43,743 nt of DNA from an uncultured Prevotellaceae bacterium. GTDB lineage: Bacteria; Bacteroidota; Bacteroidia; Bacteroidales; Bacteroidaceae. Under the pieces are notes generated by a model. That model saw only the letters and a program-made list of their open reading frames with translations, had not been told where the DNA came from and made no database searches. Made by a program: the position numbers and the translations under genes. Below are positions 32,535 to 43,743 of this stretch, one piece after another. The stretch covers positions 1 through 43,743 of the forward strand of contig CADADN010000030.1 in the NCBI GenBank assembly GCA_902786665.1, read 5' to 3'. Position 1 is the stretch's first letter; the number at the start of each line of letters is the position of its first letter.

Positions 32535-32583
32535 AAGAAGAAGTTGAAGAAGTTAAAGAAGTTATAGAAGTTAAAGAAGTTAT
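32535..32583 (+). repeat. 9-bp tandem repeat after the DUF1349 gene
   Basis: About five units of AAAGAAGTT (variants GAAGAAGTT, ATAGAAGTT) run directly from the stop codon of the DUF1349 gene. Confidence 0.85.
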
Positions 32584-32856
32584 CGCTTCGCTCGAAGTTA
32601 ATGACAATAGTTCCATAAGTTGGGCGTTGTTGGTTATACCCCGAAGTCGTAGGGGCGGGTCTTGTGCCCGCCCCTACCCTTTTTGCACCAACAAAGAAAG
32701 ACACGCACGAAAATATTATTGTCATCCCGTTTAAAAAAATGATAAAAAATATGAAACAATCCGTCTGTCCATGATAGAAACAATGGATGATGCCAGTATT
32801 TATATGTAAAATAGCGTATGCGTACATAACATATCATCATCCAACGTACAACAAAT
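32584..32856. other. Intergenic region before ftsA with mosaic repeat hairpin
   Basis: With the preceding 9-bp repeat, 322 bases separate the genes. The main structure is the GTAGGGGCGGG hairpin at 32649-32677, then a TTGTCATCCCG fragment at about 32719-32729, both parts of the dispersed mosaic repeat. No clear promoter with both boxes was found for ftsA. Confidence 0.5.
32649..32682 (+). repeat. GTAGGGGCGGG hairpin, mosaic repeat copy 3
   Basis: GTAGGGGCGGG (32649-32659) and CCCGCCCCTAC (32667-32677) form a perfect 11-bp stem with a 7-base loop, followed by CCTTTTTG. It could end transcription after the DUF1349 gene. The preceding CGAAGTC also matches the other copies. Confidence 0.8.
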
Positions 32857-34293
32857 ATGGCAGCAAAGGAATTTATTGTAGCAATAGAATTAGGTTCTTC
32901 GAAAATCACCGGCATCGCCGGCAAGAAGAACATGGACGGGAGTATTCAAGTGCTCGCCGTCGTGAGGGAGGACGCCACCCCTTGCATCCGCAAAGGAGTG
33001 GTCTACAACATCGACAAGACCAGCGCTTGTCTGATCAACATCATCAACAAACTGAAGACACTTCTCAAGTCGGAAATATCACAAGTATATGTGGGCGTCG
33101 GCGGTCAGTCCATCCGCTGCATCCCCAACAACAGCGTGAAGACGCTCCCCGAAGACACCATCATCACCCAGGAGATGGTCAACGAACTGATGGACAACAA
33201 CCGCTGCACCCGTTACACCGACCTTGAAATCCTTGATGCAGCCACCCAGGAATACAAGGTGGGGACTCTGTATCAGGTTGACCCCGTGGGCATCCAGAGC
33301 GACAAGATTGAGGGCAACTTCCTCAACATCGTCTACCGCAAGTCGTTCTACCGCAACTTGGTCAAATGTTTTGAAAAGGCCAAGATTTCCATCGCCGAGA
33401 TGTATCTCGCACCCATCGCCCTGGCGCAAAGCATCCTCACGGAAACAGAGATGCGCAGCGGCTGCCTCCTCGTCGACCTGGGTGCCGACACCACCACCGT
33501 CTCTGTCTATTACAAGAACATCCTCCGCCACCTGGCAGTCATTCCCTTGGGCGGCAACAACATCACCAAGGACATCTCCACCCTGATGATGGAAGACGAC
33601 GAGGCCGAGGAGATGAAAATCAAGTATGGCAAGGCTTTCATTGAGCCCACAGACATCGACACCGATGAGACACTGCCCATCGATGCCGAGCGCTCAGTGT
33701 CGGCAAAGGCTTTCAACGAACTGGTGGAATCCCGTGTCGATGAAATCATCCAGAATGTATGGTTCGGCCAGGTGCCGCCGAAATACTACGACAAGCTCAT
33801 GGGCGGCATCATCCTCACCGGGGGAGGGTCGAGAATGAAGGAAATCAAGAAGGCGTTCACCGACATCACCGGCATCCAGAAGGTGCGCATCGCAGACACG
33901 GTGAACCAAAAAGTTACCTCCACCGACAGGGGAGTCTACGCCCACGACGGCACGATGAACACCGCCCTTGCACTTCTCGCCAAAGGCGACATCAACTGTG
34001 CCGGTTCGGCCATCAAACCCATCCCCGACCTCTTTGACACCGAAGAACGCCCTGTCAACATTCAACCAAACACTCCAAGAACAAAAGCCAGCAAAATGGG
34101 TGAAACAGGACAGATGGATTATCCCGAGAAAAAGCCATCCAGCGAAAAGAAACGCAAGCCACAGGAAAAAGACATCCGCGAAAAGCCAAACACCCCGCAC
34201 AAGGACGGGTGGATCTCCCGCGGATATGGAATGTTGCAGGATTTCTACACGAAAATCATCTCCGCAGAGAACGAGGATGAATACGATGACTGA
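32857..34293 (+). CDS. ftsA: Cell division protein FtsA
   Basis: The protein has 478 residues and is an actin-like ATPase that ties FtsZ to the membrane. It opens with IVAIELGSSKITGIAGKK (phosphate-1 loop), has LLVDLGADTTTVSVY (phosphate-2 loop) and GGIILTGGGSRMKEI (adenosine region), and ends in an amphipathic helix (ISRGYGMLQDFYTKII) that serves as the membrane anchor. A charged, Pro/Lys-rich linker precedes this helix (about 400-455). The lengths fit Bacteroidota FtsA. The gene lies 32 bases before ftsZ and is expected to be co-expressed with it. The usual upstream partners (ftsQ, murC) are not here; instead a DUF1349 lipoprotein and repeats precede it. Confidence 0.95.
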   Translation: MAAKEFIVAIELGSSKITGIAGKKNMDGSIQVLAVVREDATPCIRKGVVYNIDKTSACLINIINKLKTLLKSEISQVYVGVGGQSIRCIPNNSVKTLPEDTIITQEMVNELMDNNRCTRYTDLEILDAATQEYKVGTLYQVDPVGIQSDKIEGNFLNIVYRKSFYRNLVKCFEKAKISIAEMYLAPIALAQSILTETEMRSGCLLVDLGADTTTVSVYYKNILRHLAVIPLGGNNITKDISTLMMEDDEAEEMKIKYGKAFIEPTDIDTDETLPIDAERSVSAKAFNELVESRVDEIIQNVWFGQVPPKYYDKLMGGIILTGGGSRMKEIKKAFTDITGIQKVRIADTVNQKVTSTDRGVYAHDGTMNTALALLAKGDINCAGSAIKPIPDLFDTEERPVNIQPNTPRTKASKMGETGQMDYPEKKPSSEKKRKPQEKDIREKPNTPHKDGWISRGYGMLQDFYTKIISAENEDEYDD

Positions 34294-34325
34294 CCCTCTC
34301 ACTCACCACCAAAAATAATAGAAAC

Positions 34326-35651
34326 ATGCCAAACGAATACAACCCCAGCATACAAGAAGTCCTCGATTTCGAAGGCCTTCAAAAAGAGAATCCCATCATC
34401 AAGGTCATCGGTGTTGGTGGCGGCGGCGGCAATGCTGTCAACCACATGTATCGTGAGAGCATACAGGACGTGTCTTTCGTGGTCTGCAACACCGACCGCC
34501 AAGCCCTCAGCGGCTCACCCATACCCGTGCACCTCCAACTGGGCGAAGGCCTTGGTGCCGGCAACATCCCCGAGGTGGCACGCAAAGCTGCGGAAAATGC
34601 CGTGAACGACATCCACCAGATGCTCAACGACGGCACCAAGATGTCGTTCATCACCGCCGGCATGGGTGGCGGCACAGGAACCGGCGCCGCCCCCGTGGTC
34701 GCACGCTTGTCCAGGGAACTCGGCATCCTCACCGTGGGCATCGTCACCATACCCTTCAAATTCGAGGGTGCCAACAAAATAGACCAGGCACTCGACGGCG
34801 TAGAGGAAATGGCAAAGCATGTGGATGCCTTGCTCGTCATCAACAACGAGCGCCTCCGCCAAATCTATCCCGACTGTTCCGTGCTCAACGCCTTCGCCAA
34901 GGCCGACGACACCCTGAACATCGCCGTACGCAGCATCACCGAAATCATCACGGTCCACGGACTCATCAACCTCGACTTCAACGACGTGCGCTCCGTACTT
35001 AAAGACGGCGGCGTCGCCATCATGAGCACGGGCTACGGTGAAGGGGAAGGACGTGTGAAGAAGGCCATCCACGACGCGCTCAACTCTCCCCTGCTCAACA
35101 AGAACGATGTGTTCAACTCCAAGAAAATACTGCTGAACATCACTTTCGCCGAGGACAAGGATAACGAGGGGCTGATGATGGAGGAGATGGACGACGTCCA
35201 CGACTTCATGGCCAAATTCGGCAACGACTACAAAATCAAATGGGGACTTGCCATCAATCCCGACATGGGCAAGAAAGTGAAGGTGACCATCCTTGCCACA
35301 GGTTTCGGCATCGACCATGTCGACGGCATGGACAAGCGCCAGAACAAAAGCATACTGACCGACTCCGCCCGCCTGGCCGATGAGGAAGAGCATCGTAGGA
35401 AACAAATCAATCGTCGTGAGACTTACTACGGTAAAAACACATCCACCCCCTACAAGCCACGTCCGAACATTTACATCTTCAAGCAGGAAGACCTCGACAA
35501 CGAGGACATCATCATGGCTGTGGAGAGAACCACCACCGCACGTCGCTCACGCAAATTCCTCGACCGCATCTGCAACATTTCAAAAGACGACGAGACGGGT
35601 GTCTCGACTACAGCCGAAGTAGAAACCAACAGCAACAGGATTGTGTTTTAA
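34326..35651 (+). CDS. ftsZ: Cell division protein FtsZ
   Basis: The protein has 441 residues and is the tubulin-like GTPase of the division ring. Visible motifs: IKVIGVGGGGGNAVNHM near the N-terminus, the GTP signature GGGTGTGAAPV (about 115-125), NNERLRQIYPD and the T7-loop region NLDFNDVRSVL. The C-terminal domain is complete (VTILATGFG), followed by a basic, disordered linker and an extended end (DIIMAVERTTTARRSRKFLDRICNISK) in place of a classic IPAFLR-type peptide. It follows ftsA directly. A purine-rich repeat starts shortly after the stop codon and no yqeY gene follows. Confidence 0.96.
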   Translation: MPNEYNPSIQEVLDFEGLQKENPIIKVIGVGGGGGNAVNHMYRESIQDVSFVVCNTDRQALSGSPIPVHLQLGEGLGAGNIPEVARKAAENAVNDIHQMLNDGTKMSFITAGMGGGTGTGAAPVVARLSRELGILTVGIVTIPFKFEGANKIDQALDGVEEMAKHVDALLVINNERLRQIYPDCSVLNAFAKADDTLNIAVRSITEIITVHGLINLDFNDVRSVLKDGGVAIMSTGYGEGEGRVKKAIHDALNSPLLNKNDVFNSKKILLNITFAEDKDNEGLMMEEMDDVHDFMAKFGNDYKIKWGLAINPDMGKKVKVTILATGFGIDHVDGMDKRQNKSILTDSARLADEEEHRRKQINRRETYYGKNTSTPYKPRPNIYIFKQEDLDNEDIIMAVERTTTARRSRKFLDRICNISKDDETGVSTTAEVETNSNRIVF

Positions 35652-35659
35652 GCGAGATT

Positions 35660-35720
35660 TGGCAGCAGGAGGGTTTAGGAGGGGATAGGAGGTTTAGTAG
35701 GTTCCGGGAGGTGCCAGGAG
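35660..35720 (+). repeat. Degenerate ~10-bp repeat after ftsZ
   Basis: Units such as AGGAGGGTTT, AGGAGGGGAT and AGGAGGTTTA follow each other with about 10-bp spacing. They begin within ten bases of the ftsZ stop codon. Confidence 0.65.
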
Positions 35721-35775
35721 GCTGGGGTTTGACGGTCTCCTGGTGTATGTATTTTTGTATTTTCTTTGTTGATGC

Positions 35776-35795
35776 GAGCGGGGACGCCCGCGCTC
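35776..35795. repeat. GAGCG...CGCTC hairpin, inverted copy of the 30988 element
   Basis: GAGCG and CGCTC enclose GGG/CCC. On the minus strand the core reads GGGAGCGCGGGCGTCC, the same as at 30988-31003. Both copies are followed on the plus strand by a CGACATTTTTT stretch. Confidence 0.65.
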
Positions 35796-35879
35796 CCACT
35801 TCCTAAAATCCGACATTTTTTTGTTGTCGGTTTCATAGGCTTATTTTATCGGTTACGGACGACATTGTAACCTTTTCTC

Positions 35880-36302
35880 TTGCATGAACTTTTGGGAGAC
35901 AATAATTGGTTCATTGCCGACGGGATTGCCACCATCAACGGAAGCCTGAATTGTAAGGGCCAAGATATACACCTCATCCTCTGCGATGGCGCATTTGTCA
36001 TTCTCAACGGACTACTCATAGACTCGGATACTTATTTCCACATTTACTGCCAGTCGTATGGAGATAGGATGGGAAAACTCTATTCCAACAGCGACGACCT
36101 TGATGACAACCCCGGCATAGGCAACCCAAGAGGTAAATACAGATGTGGCCCCCTCACCATCTATGGCGGCTATATCTTTGCCAAAGGTGGTTCAAATGCA
36201 GCCGGAATAGGTGGCGTGGCCCCTATATTGGGGGTGGAATCATTATCACTTTATATGATGGCAAGCTTACGGCTTATGGCGGAAAGAATGGAGCCGGTAT
36301 AG
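35880..36302 (+). pseudogene. N-terminal fragment of a broken glycine-rich surface protein
   Basis: The frame reads LHELLGDNNWFIADGIATIN and goes on to LTIYGGYIFAKGGSNAAGIGG, which clearly belongs to the same protein as the next frame. There is no ATG and no signal peptide: the first possible start is a TTG at 35880 and a TAA closes the frame at 35868-35870. The 5' end therefore looks deleted. At 36230-36234 a run of five G marks the likely frameshift; one more G would join this frame to the downstream one (GGGIIITLYDGK). After that point the remaining residues (VESLSLYMMAS ...) are out of frame. Confidence 0.7.
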
Positions 36303-37840
36303 GCGGAGGTTATTATTGCAGCGGTGGCGAACTTACCGTCTATGGGGGTGAGGTGAATGCCTATGGGGGCAAGGCTGCAGGAATTGGAAGTGGTGAACTC
36401 GATAACGGTATTTATGGTTCACTTACTACAAATGGCGGCGAAATCACCATTACTGACGGCAAGGTGGAGGCTCATGGCGGCGACTATGGCGCCGGCATCA
36501 GCGGTGGGCAGGACAGCAGTGGCGGTACCATCACCATCAGTGGTGGGGAGGTCCTTGCCTTCGGAGGCACTGATGCCGCGGGAATAGGAAGCGGCGAGGA
36601 GAAAAGCGAAGACATCGACGGTGGCACCATCACCATCACCGGTGGGTATGTCATGGCCGAGGGAAAGGAGGCCGGTGCCGGCCTTGGAGCCGGCGAGGAT
36701 GCCGCAATGGGCAACATATCCATCAGCGGGGGCACCGTCCATGCCTACGGCGGTGTGGACAGCAAGGCCATCTATTCCAATGACATGGAATATGGTGCAA
36801 ACTCGCTTGCCATTAGTGACAATATGATGGTGAGCGTAGGAGAATTCTCAGGCTTTACAACGAAAGTCATCACAAAAGAATATTTTGATATAAGAGGAGT
36901 TGAGACACAAAATCATAGATGTGCATCTATCGAGCCTTGCACCCACAGCGATAACGGCTACACCATTACCGATGCCATACAACACAAAATCAACAGTTGC
37001 AAGTATTGCCTGATGGGCGGCCTTTCGGAGCCACATGCCTTCATCGACGACTACAAGTGTGCTTGCGGCCTTCTCGGCCTGAAGGATGACGCCGACAACA
37101 CCTCGGCACTCGCCAAGTGGGACAACACCACGCAAACCGTCGCCCTCATCGGCAACACCTTCCAAAAGGACGGGACATGGAGCACCATCTGCCTGCCTTT
37201 CAACATCGACAACCTGACGGGCACACCCCTTGAAGGTGCCTCGGTGATGACGCTCGACAAAGCCTCCTTCAACAGCGAAACCCTGACACTCGACTTCACA
37301 GATGCTGTTGGAGGGGATTCACCGACTATCGAGGCAGGAAAGCCCTATGTCATCAAATGGGGCAACGACACGGAGCATCCCTCCATCGAAAGCCCTCTAT
37401 TCAGGAACGTGACCGTCGGCAACACCCCACCCGACGACAATGCCATCACCACCAACCTGGTCACCTTCAAGGGACTAAACGCTCCTATGGATATCGCGGA
37501 AAATGACCACCACAACATTCTCTACCTGGGAGCAGACAACACCCTGCTCTATCCGGAAGGCGCTACGAGAATCAACGCCTTCCAGGCATTCTTCATCGCA
37601 AACACCAACATTGGGGACGTGAACGGGGACAACATGGTCAACATCACCGACGTCACCTCCCTCGTGAGCCTTATCCTAAGCGGCAACGCGGACAGCGAGG
37701 TCAAGAAGAAAGCTGATGTCACAGGCGACGGGATGGTCAACGTAACCGACGTGACGACATTGGTGAGCTACATACTCAGTGGCAAGGTCGACATTGTCAA
37801 CGTGGTGGTCAATGGAGCAGAAGGCATCACATTCGAATAA
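36143..37840 (+). CDS. Glycine-rich repeat protein with dockerin-like C-terminus (frameshifted gene, main part)
   Basis: The open frame spans 565 codons; its first ~30 (WPPHHLWRL ...) are out of the true frame, and authentic sequence begins near 36230 (IGGGIIITLYDGKLTAYGG). Up to about residue 220 are GGx-rich beta-helix-like repeats of the type AGIGGG...GGEITITDGKVEAHGG. Next come a Cys/His-containing segment, a common Prevotella secreted module (WSTICLPFNI) and two dockerin-type EF-hand-like repeats (GDVNGDNMVNITDVTSLV and ADVTGDGMVNVTDVTTLV). Dockerins bind calcium and cohesins in cellulosomes; in Bacteroidota they are frequent on secreted proteins with unclear partners. Since the 5' end and the frame are damaged, the gene is probably inactive unless the G-run is phase-variable. 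Confidence 0.65.
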   Translation: MWPPHHLWRLYLCQRWFKCSRNRWRGPYIGGGIIITLYDGKLTAYGGKNGAGIGGGYYCSGGELTVYGGEVNAYGGKAAGIGSGELDNGIYGSLTTNGGEITITDGKVEAHGGDYGAGISGGQDSSGGTITISGGEVLAFGGTDAAGIGSGEEKSEDIDGGTITITGGYVMAEGKEAGAGLGAGEDAAMGNISISGGTVHAYGGVDSKAIYSNDMEYGANSLAISDNMMVSVGEFSGFTTKVITKEYFDIRGVETQNHRCASIEPCTHSDNGYTITDAIQHKINSCKYCLMGGLSEPHAFIDDYKCACGLLGLKDDADNTSALAKWDNTTQTVALIGNTFQKDGTWSTICLPFNIDNLTGTPLEGASVMTLDKASFNSETLTLDFTDAVGGDSPTIEAGKPYVIKWGNDTEHPSIESPLFRNVTVGNTPPDDNAITTNLVTFKGLNAPMDIAENDHHNILYLGADNTLLYPEGATRINAFQAFFIANTNIGDVNGDNMVNITDVTSLVSLILSGNADSEVKKKADVTGDGMVNVTDVTTLVSYILSGKVDIVNVVVNGAEGITFE

Positions 37841-37890
37841 TTGATAATTTACAATTTATAATTAATAATTGAGATTTCTCATCCATTGTC

Positions 37891-37921
37891 TTTGTCATTT
37901 GAGAGGAATGGCGTATCTTTG
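37891..37921 (+). promoter_or_regulatory. Promoter of the DUF2207 gene
   Basis: TTTG (37891-37894), 19 bases and TATCTTTG (37914-37921) fit the Bacteroidota consensus. It lies just before the ATG at 37943 and argues against a start further upstream. Confidence 0.72.
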
Positions 37922-37942
37922 CTTCATCATGTGCAAATAGAA

Positions 37943-39664
37943 ATGAAGAAGACAAAAGGAACAATACGCATCACATTGTCGCTGCTGCTTTTGGCTTTAT
38001 CGACAACGGCTTTCGCACAACCACAGTTGCACGACCTCGACATCCGCGTGGAATTGAGCAAGAACGGTGACGCACGCATCACCGAGACACGGCAGATGAC
38101 CATCGACCACAATGGAACAGAGTGCTACATCGGACTGAACAACATGAGTCCAAGCACGGTCAAAGACCTCACTGTCAGCGACGAGAGCAGACGCCAATAC
38201 GAAAACATCGGGGCGTGGAAAGTCGACCGCAGCAGGAAGGAAAAGGCTGGCCGTTGCGGCATCGTGGAGAAAGGCGAGGGGTACTATGAACTCTGTTGGG
38301 GCATCGGCGACAGCGGGCAACGCACCTATGTCACCAGTTACACCATCACGGGGCTGGTGCGCGGCTATCCCGATGCCGACGCCCTCCGTCACACTTTTCT
38401 CGACGAAAGTGTCAGTCCCAAACCGGAACATGCCAAGGTGACCATCGTGGGTGCGGACACCACGCTGGTGTTCACGCCAGACACCTGTGGCATCTGGGGG
38501 TTCCGGTTCATTGGCGACCTGAGGTTTGAGAACGGGACGATGGTGGCAGAGACCACCGAGCCGATGAATTCAGAAGCCGCCCTCTATGTTATGGCCAAAT
38601 TCCCCAAGGGGATGATGGAACCTACCATACAGACGACCGACAACACCTTTGAACACAAAATGCAACAGGCTCTTGAAGGCAGTGATTATGAGGATGCTGT
38701 CATCGAAAAATCAAGTGACGATTCGAACAGTCTTCCTGTAGCATTGGGCATCATGGGCGGTGGCCTCGTCGGTTTTGGCGGGTTGATTCTCTACTTGTTC
38801 AAAGGTCTGCCGGCTTATCGCAGGAAAAAGCATGAGAAATGGGTTCAATCCCTTGACTACTTCAAGTCCATTCCTTTGGGAGGCAACTTGCAACAAGCCA
38901 ACGACATGCTGAATGCATTCAATTTCGGGAAGGCCCGTGATTACAAGCGTCTTCTGTCTGCCACCGTTCTGCAACTAATCAATGAAGGGGCATTCAGCGT
39001 CCAACCCGTAATGACAGCAACGGGTGAGATGACGAAACGCTTTGTAGTAAAGGAGGAGTTGCCGCTTGAGAAAGATTTGCCCTTATTGGCCTTCAAGATG
39101 TTCGACATTTTCAAGAATGCAGCTGGCGAAAACCACGTGCTCGACCCCAAAGAACTGGAAAGGTTCATGAGGGACGAGTACCATCGGAAACAGATACGTT
39201 CGTTCATTGACGTATTATACACCGAGCGGAAAAGAGAATACTACAAAGACCGCAAGGACGAGATGGCCGAGGTTTATGGCTTCAAACGCTTCCTCGAAGA
39301 CTTTACGCTGATGAACGAGCGCCACCTGACCGAGACCCGGCTGTGGCGCGACTACATGGTGTGGGCCACCCTCTACGGCAATGCAGAGCAGGTGATGAAA
39401 GACATGAAAGCCATCAATCCGGAATTCTTCAAGATGGACCAAGTGGCCAGTCAACTATCAGACAACGTGCTCCTTCCTGCCGTGTGCGCTTCCGTCTTCA
39501 AAGGCACAGACCTTATGGTAGACATCATCAAAGAGAATCAGCGCCAAGCCGCCTTATCAAGAAGCCATTCATCCTCACGCTCATCGGGTGGCGGCGGCCG
39601 TTCCTCATGGCACGGTGGCGGCGGCGGCTTCTCCGGCAGAGGCGGTGGCGGCGGTATCCGCTGA
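37943..39664 (+). CDS. DUF2207 membrane protein with glycine-rich tail
   Basis: The protein has 573 residues: a signal peptide (about 1-26, AFAQP), an extracytoplasmic beta-rich domain of the DUF2207 type (about 30-220: LDIRVELSKNGDARITETRQM, GQRTYVTSYTITGLVRGYPDAD), a membrane segment (about 262-285), a long cytoplasmic helical domain and a glycine/serine-rich end (SSRSSGGGGRSSWHGGGGGFSGRGGGGG). This is the layout of the predicted membrane protein family that includes E. coli YciQ, often annotated as unknown. The Gly-rich tail is typical for the family. The role is unknown; an envelope or stress function is suspected only from topology. The start at 37943 fits the promoter and signal peptide. 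Confidence 0.85.
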   Translation: MKKTKGTIRITLSLLLLALSTTAFAQPQLHDLDIRVELSKNGDARITETRQMTIDHNGTECYIGLNNMSPSTVKDLTVSDESRRQYENIGAWKVDRSRKEKAGRCGIVEKGEGYYELCWGIGDSGQRTYVTSYTITGLVRGYPDADALRHTFLDESVSPKPEHAKVTIVGADTTLVFTPDTCGIWGFRFIGDLRFENGTMVAETTEPMNSEAALYVMAKFPKGMMEPTIQTTDNTFEHKMQQALEGSDYEDAVIEKSSDDSNSLPVALGIMGGGLVGFGGLILYLFKGLPAYRRKKHEKWVQSLDYFKSIPLGGNLQQANDMLNAFNFGKARDYKRLLSATVLQLINEGAFSVQPVMTATGEMTKRFVVKEELPLEKDLPLLAFKMFDIFKNAAGENHVLDPKELERFMRDEYHRKQIRSFIDVLYTERKREYYKDRKDEMAEVYGFKRFLEDFTLMNERHLTETRLWRDYMVWATLYGNAEQVMKDMKAINPEFFKMDQVASQLSDNVLLPAVCASVFKGTDLMVDIIKENQRQAALSRSHSSSRSSGGGGRSSWHGGGGGFSGRGGGGGIR

Positions 39665-39694
39665 CGAAGCTTGGGAGGCAAGTTGAAGAGAAGG

Positions 39695-43743
<4,049 letters not shown>

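Overview
The window looks like a chromosomal segment of a Prevotella-like member of the Bacteroidales. Supporting signs: promoters of the Bacteroidota type (TTTG, about 19 bases, TAnnTTTG) stand before many genes; ribosome-binding purine tracts are absent; secreted proteins carry Bacteroidales-style signal peptides, lipoboxes and C-terminal sorting-type tails; and ftsA/ftsZ, ECF sigma/anti-sigma pairs and polysaccharide-degrading GH2 and PL11 enzymes all have Bacteroidota character. No tRNA, rRNA, CRISPR array or intact insertion sequence was seen.

Layout. Positions 1-6923 hold a cobalamin-riboswitch operon: a BtuB-like TonB-dependent receptor, a CbiK-type chelatase made as a lipoprotein, a second TonB-dependent receptor and a CobD-like PLP enzyme carrying an in-frame 9-bp tandem repeat. 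Positions 7381-12027 encode a very long secreted rhamnogalacturonan lyase (PL11) with a beta-strand-repeat tail. A strong bidirectional terminator separates it from a minus-strand block (12172-22598): a small HMA-like exported protein, a GH2 exo-beta-glucosaminidase-like lipoprotein, a ROK sugar kinase translationally coupled to a histidine phosphatase, and a 1635-residue multidomain adhesin. Next come two ECF sigma/anti-sigma modules facing outward (23211-25229 minus, 26739-28341 plus). Between them is an AT-rich island with a gene remnant, an operator-like palindrome and two small convergent genes of unknown function.

Positions 29113-32534 hold a redox and stress set: a glutathione peroxidase-nitroreductase fusion, an alpha/beta hydrolase, a flavodoxin lipoprotein and a DUF1349 lipoprotein. 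FtsA and FtsZ follow without their usual dcw neighbours. After them are a truncated, frameshifted dockerin-bearing surface protein, a DUF2207 membrane protein and a LacZ-type GH2 beta-galactosidase with an inserted LamG-like domain.

Between the genes there is a second layer of structure. Short tandem repeats with 8-11 bp periods but different unit sequences recur at nine places, several directly after stop codons and one inside the CobD-like gene. Mosaic dispersed repeats (a GGGGCGGGTCT hairpin, a TTGAAGA run, a GGACATGCATGAAG motif, a GGGAGCGCGGGCG hairpin) fill most of the longer intergenic gaps. The main candidates for new biology are the riboswitch-controlled surface chelatase operon, the CobD repeat, the peroxidase-nitroreductase fusion, the anti-sigma protein with a TonB-plug-like tail, and the small island between the two sigma modules.
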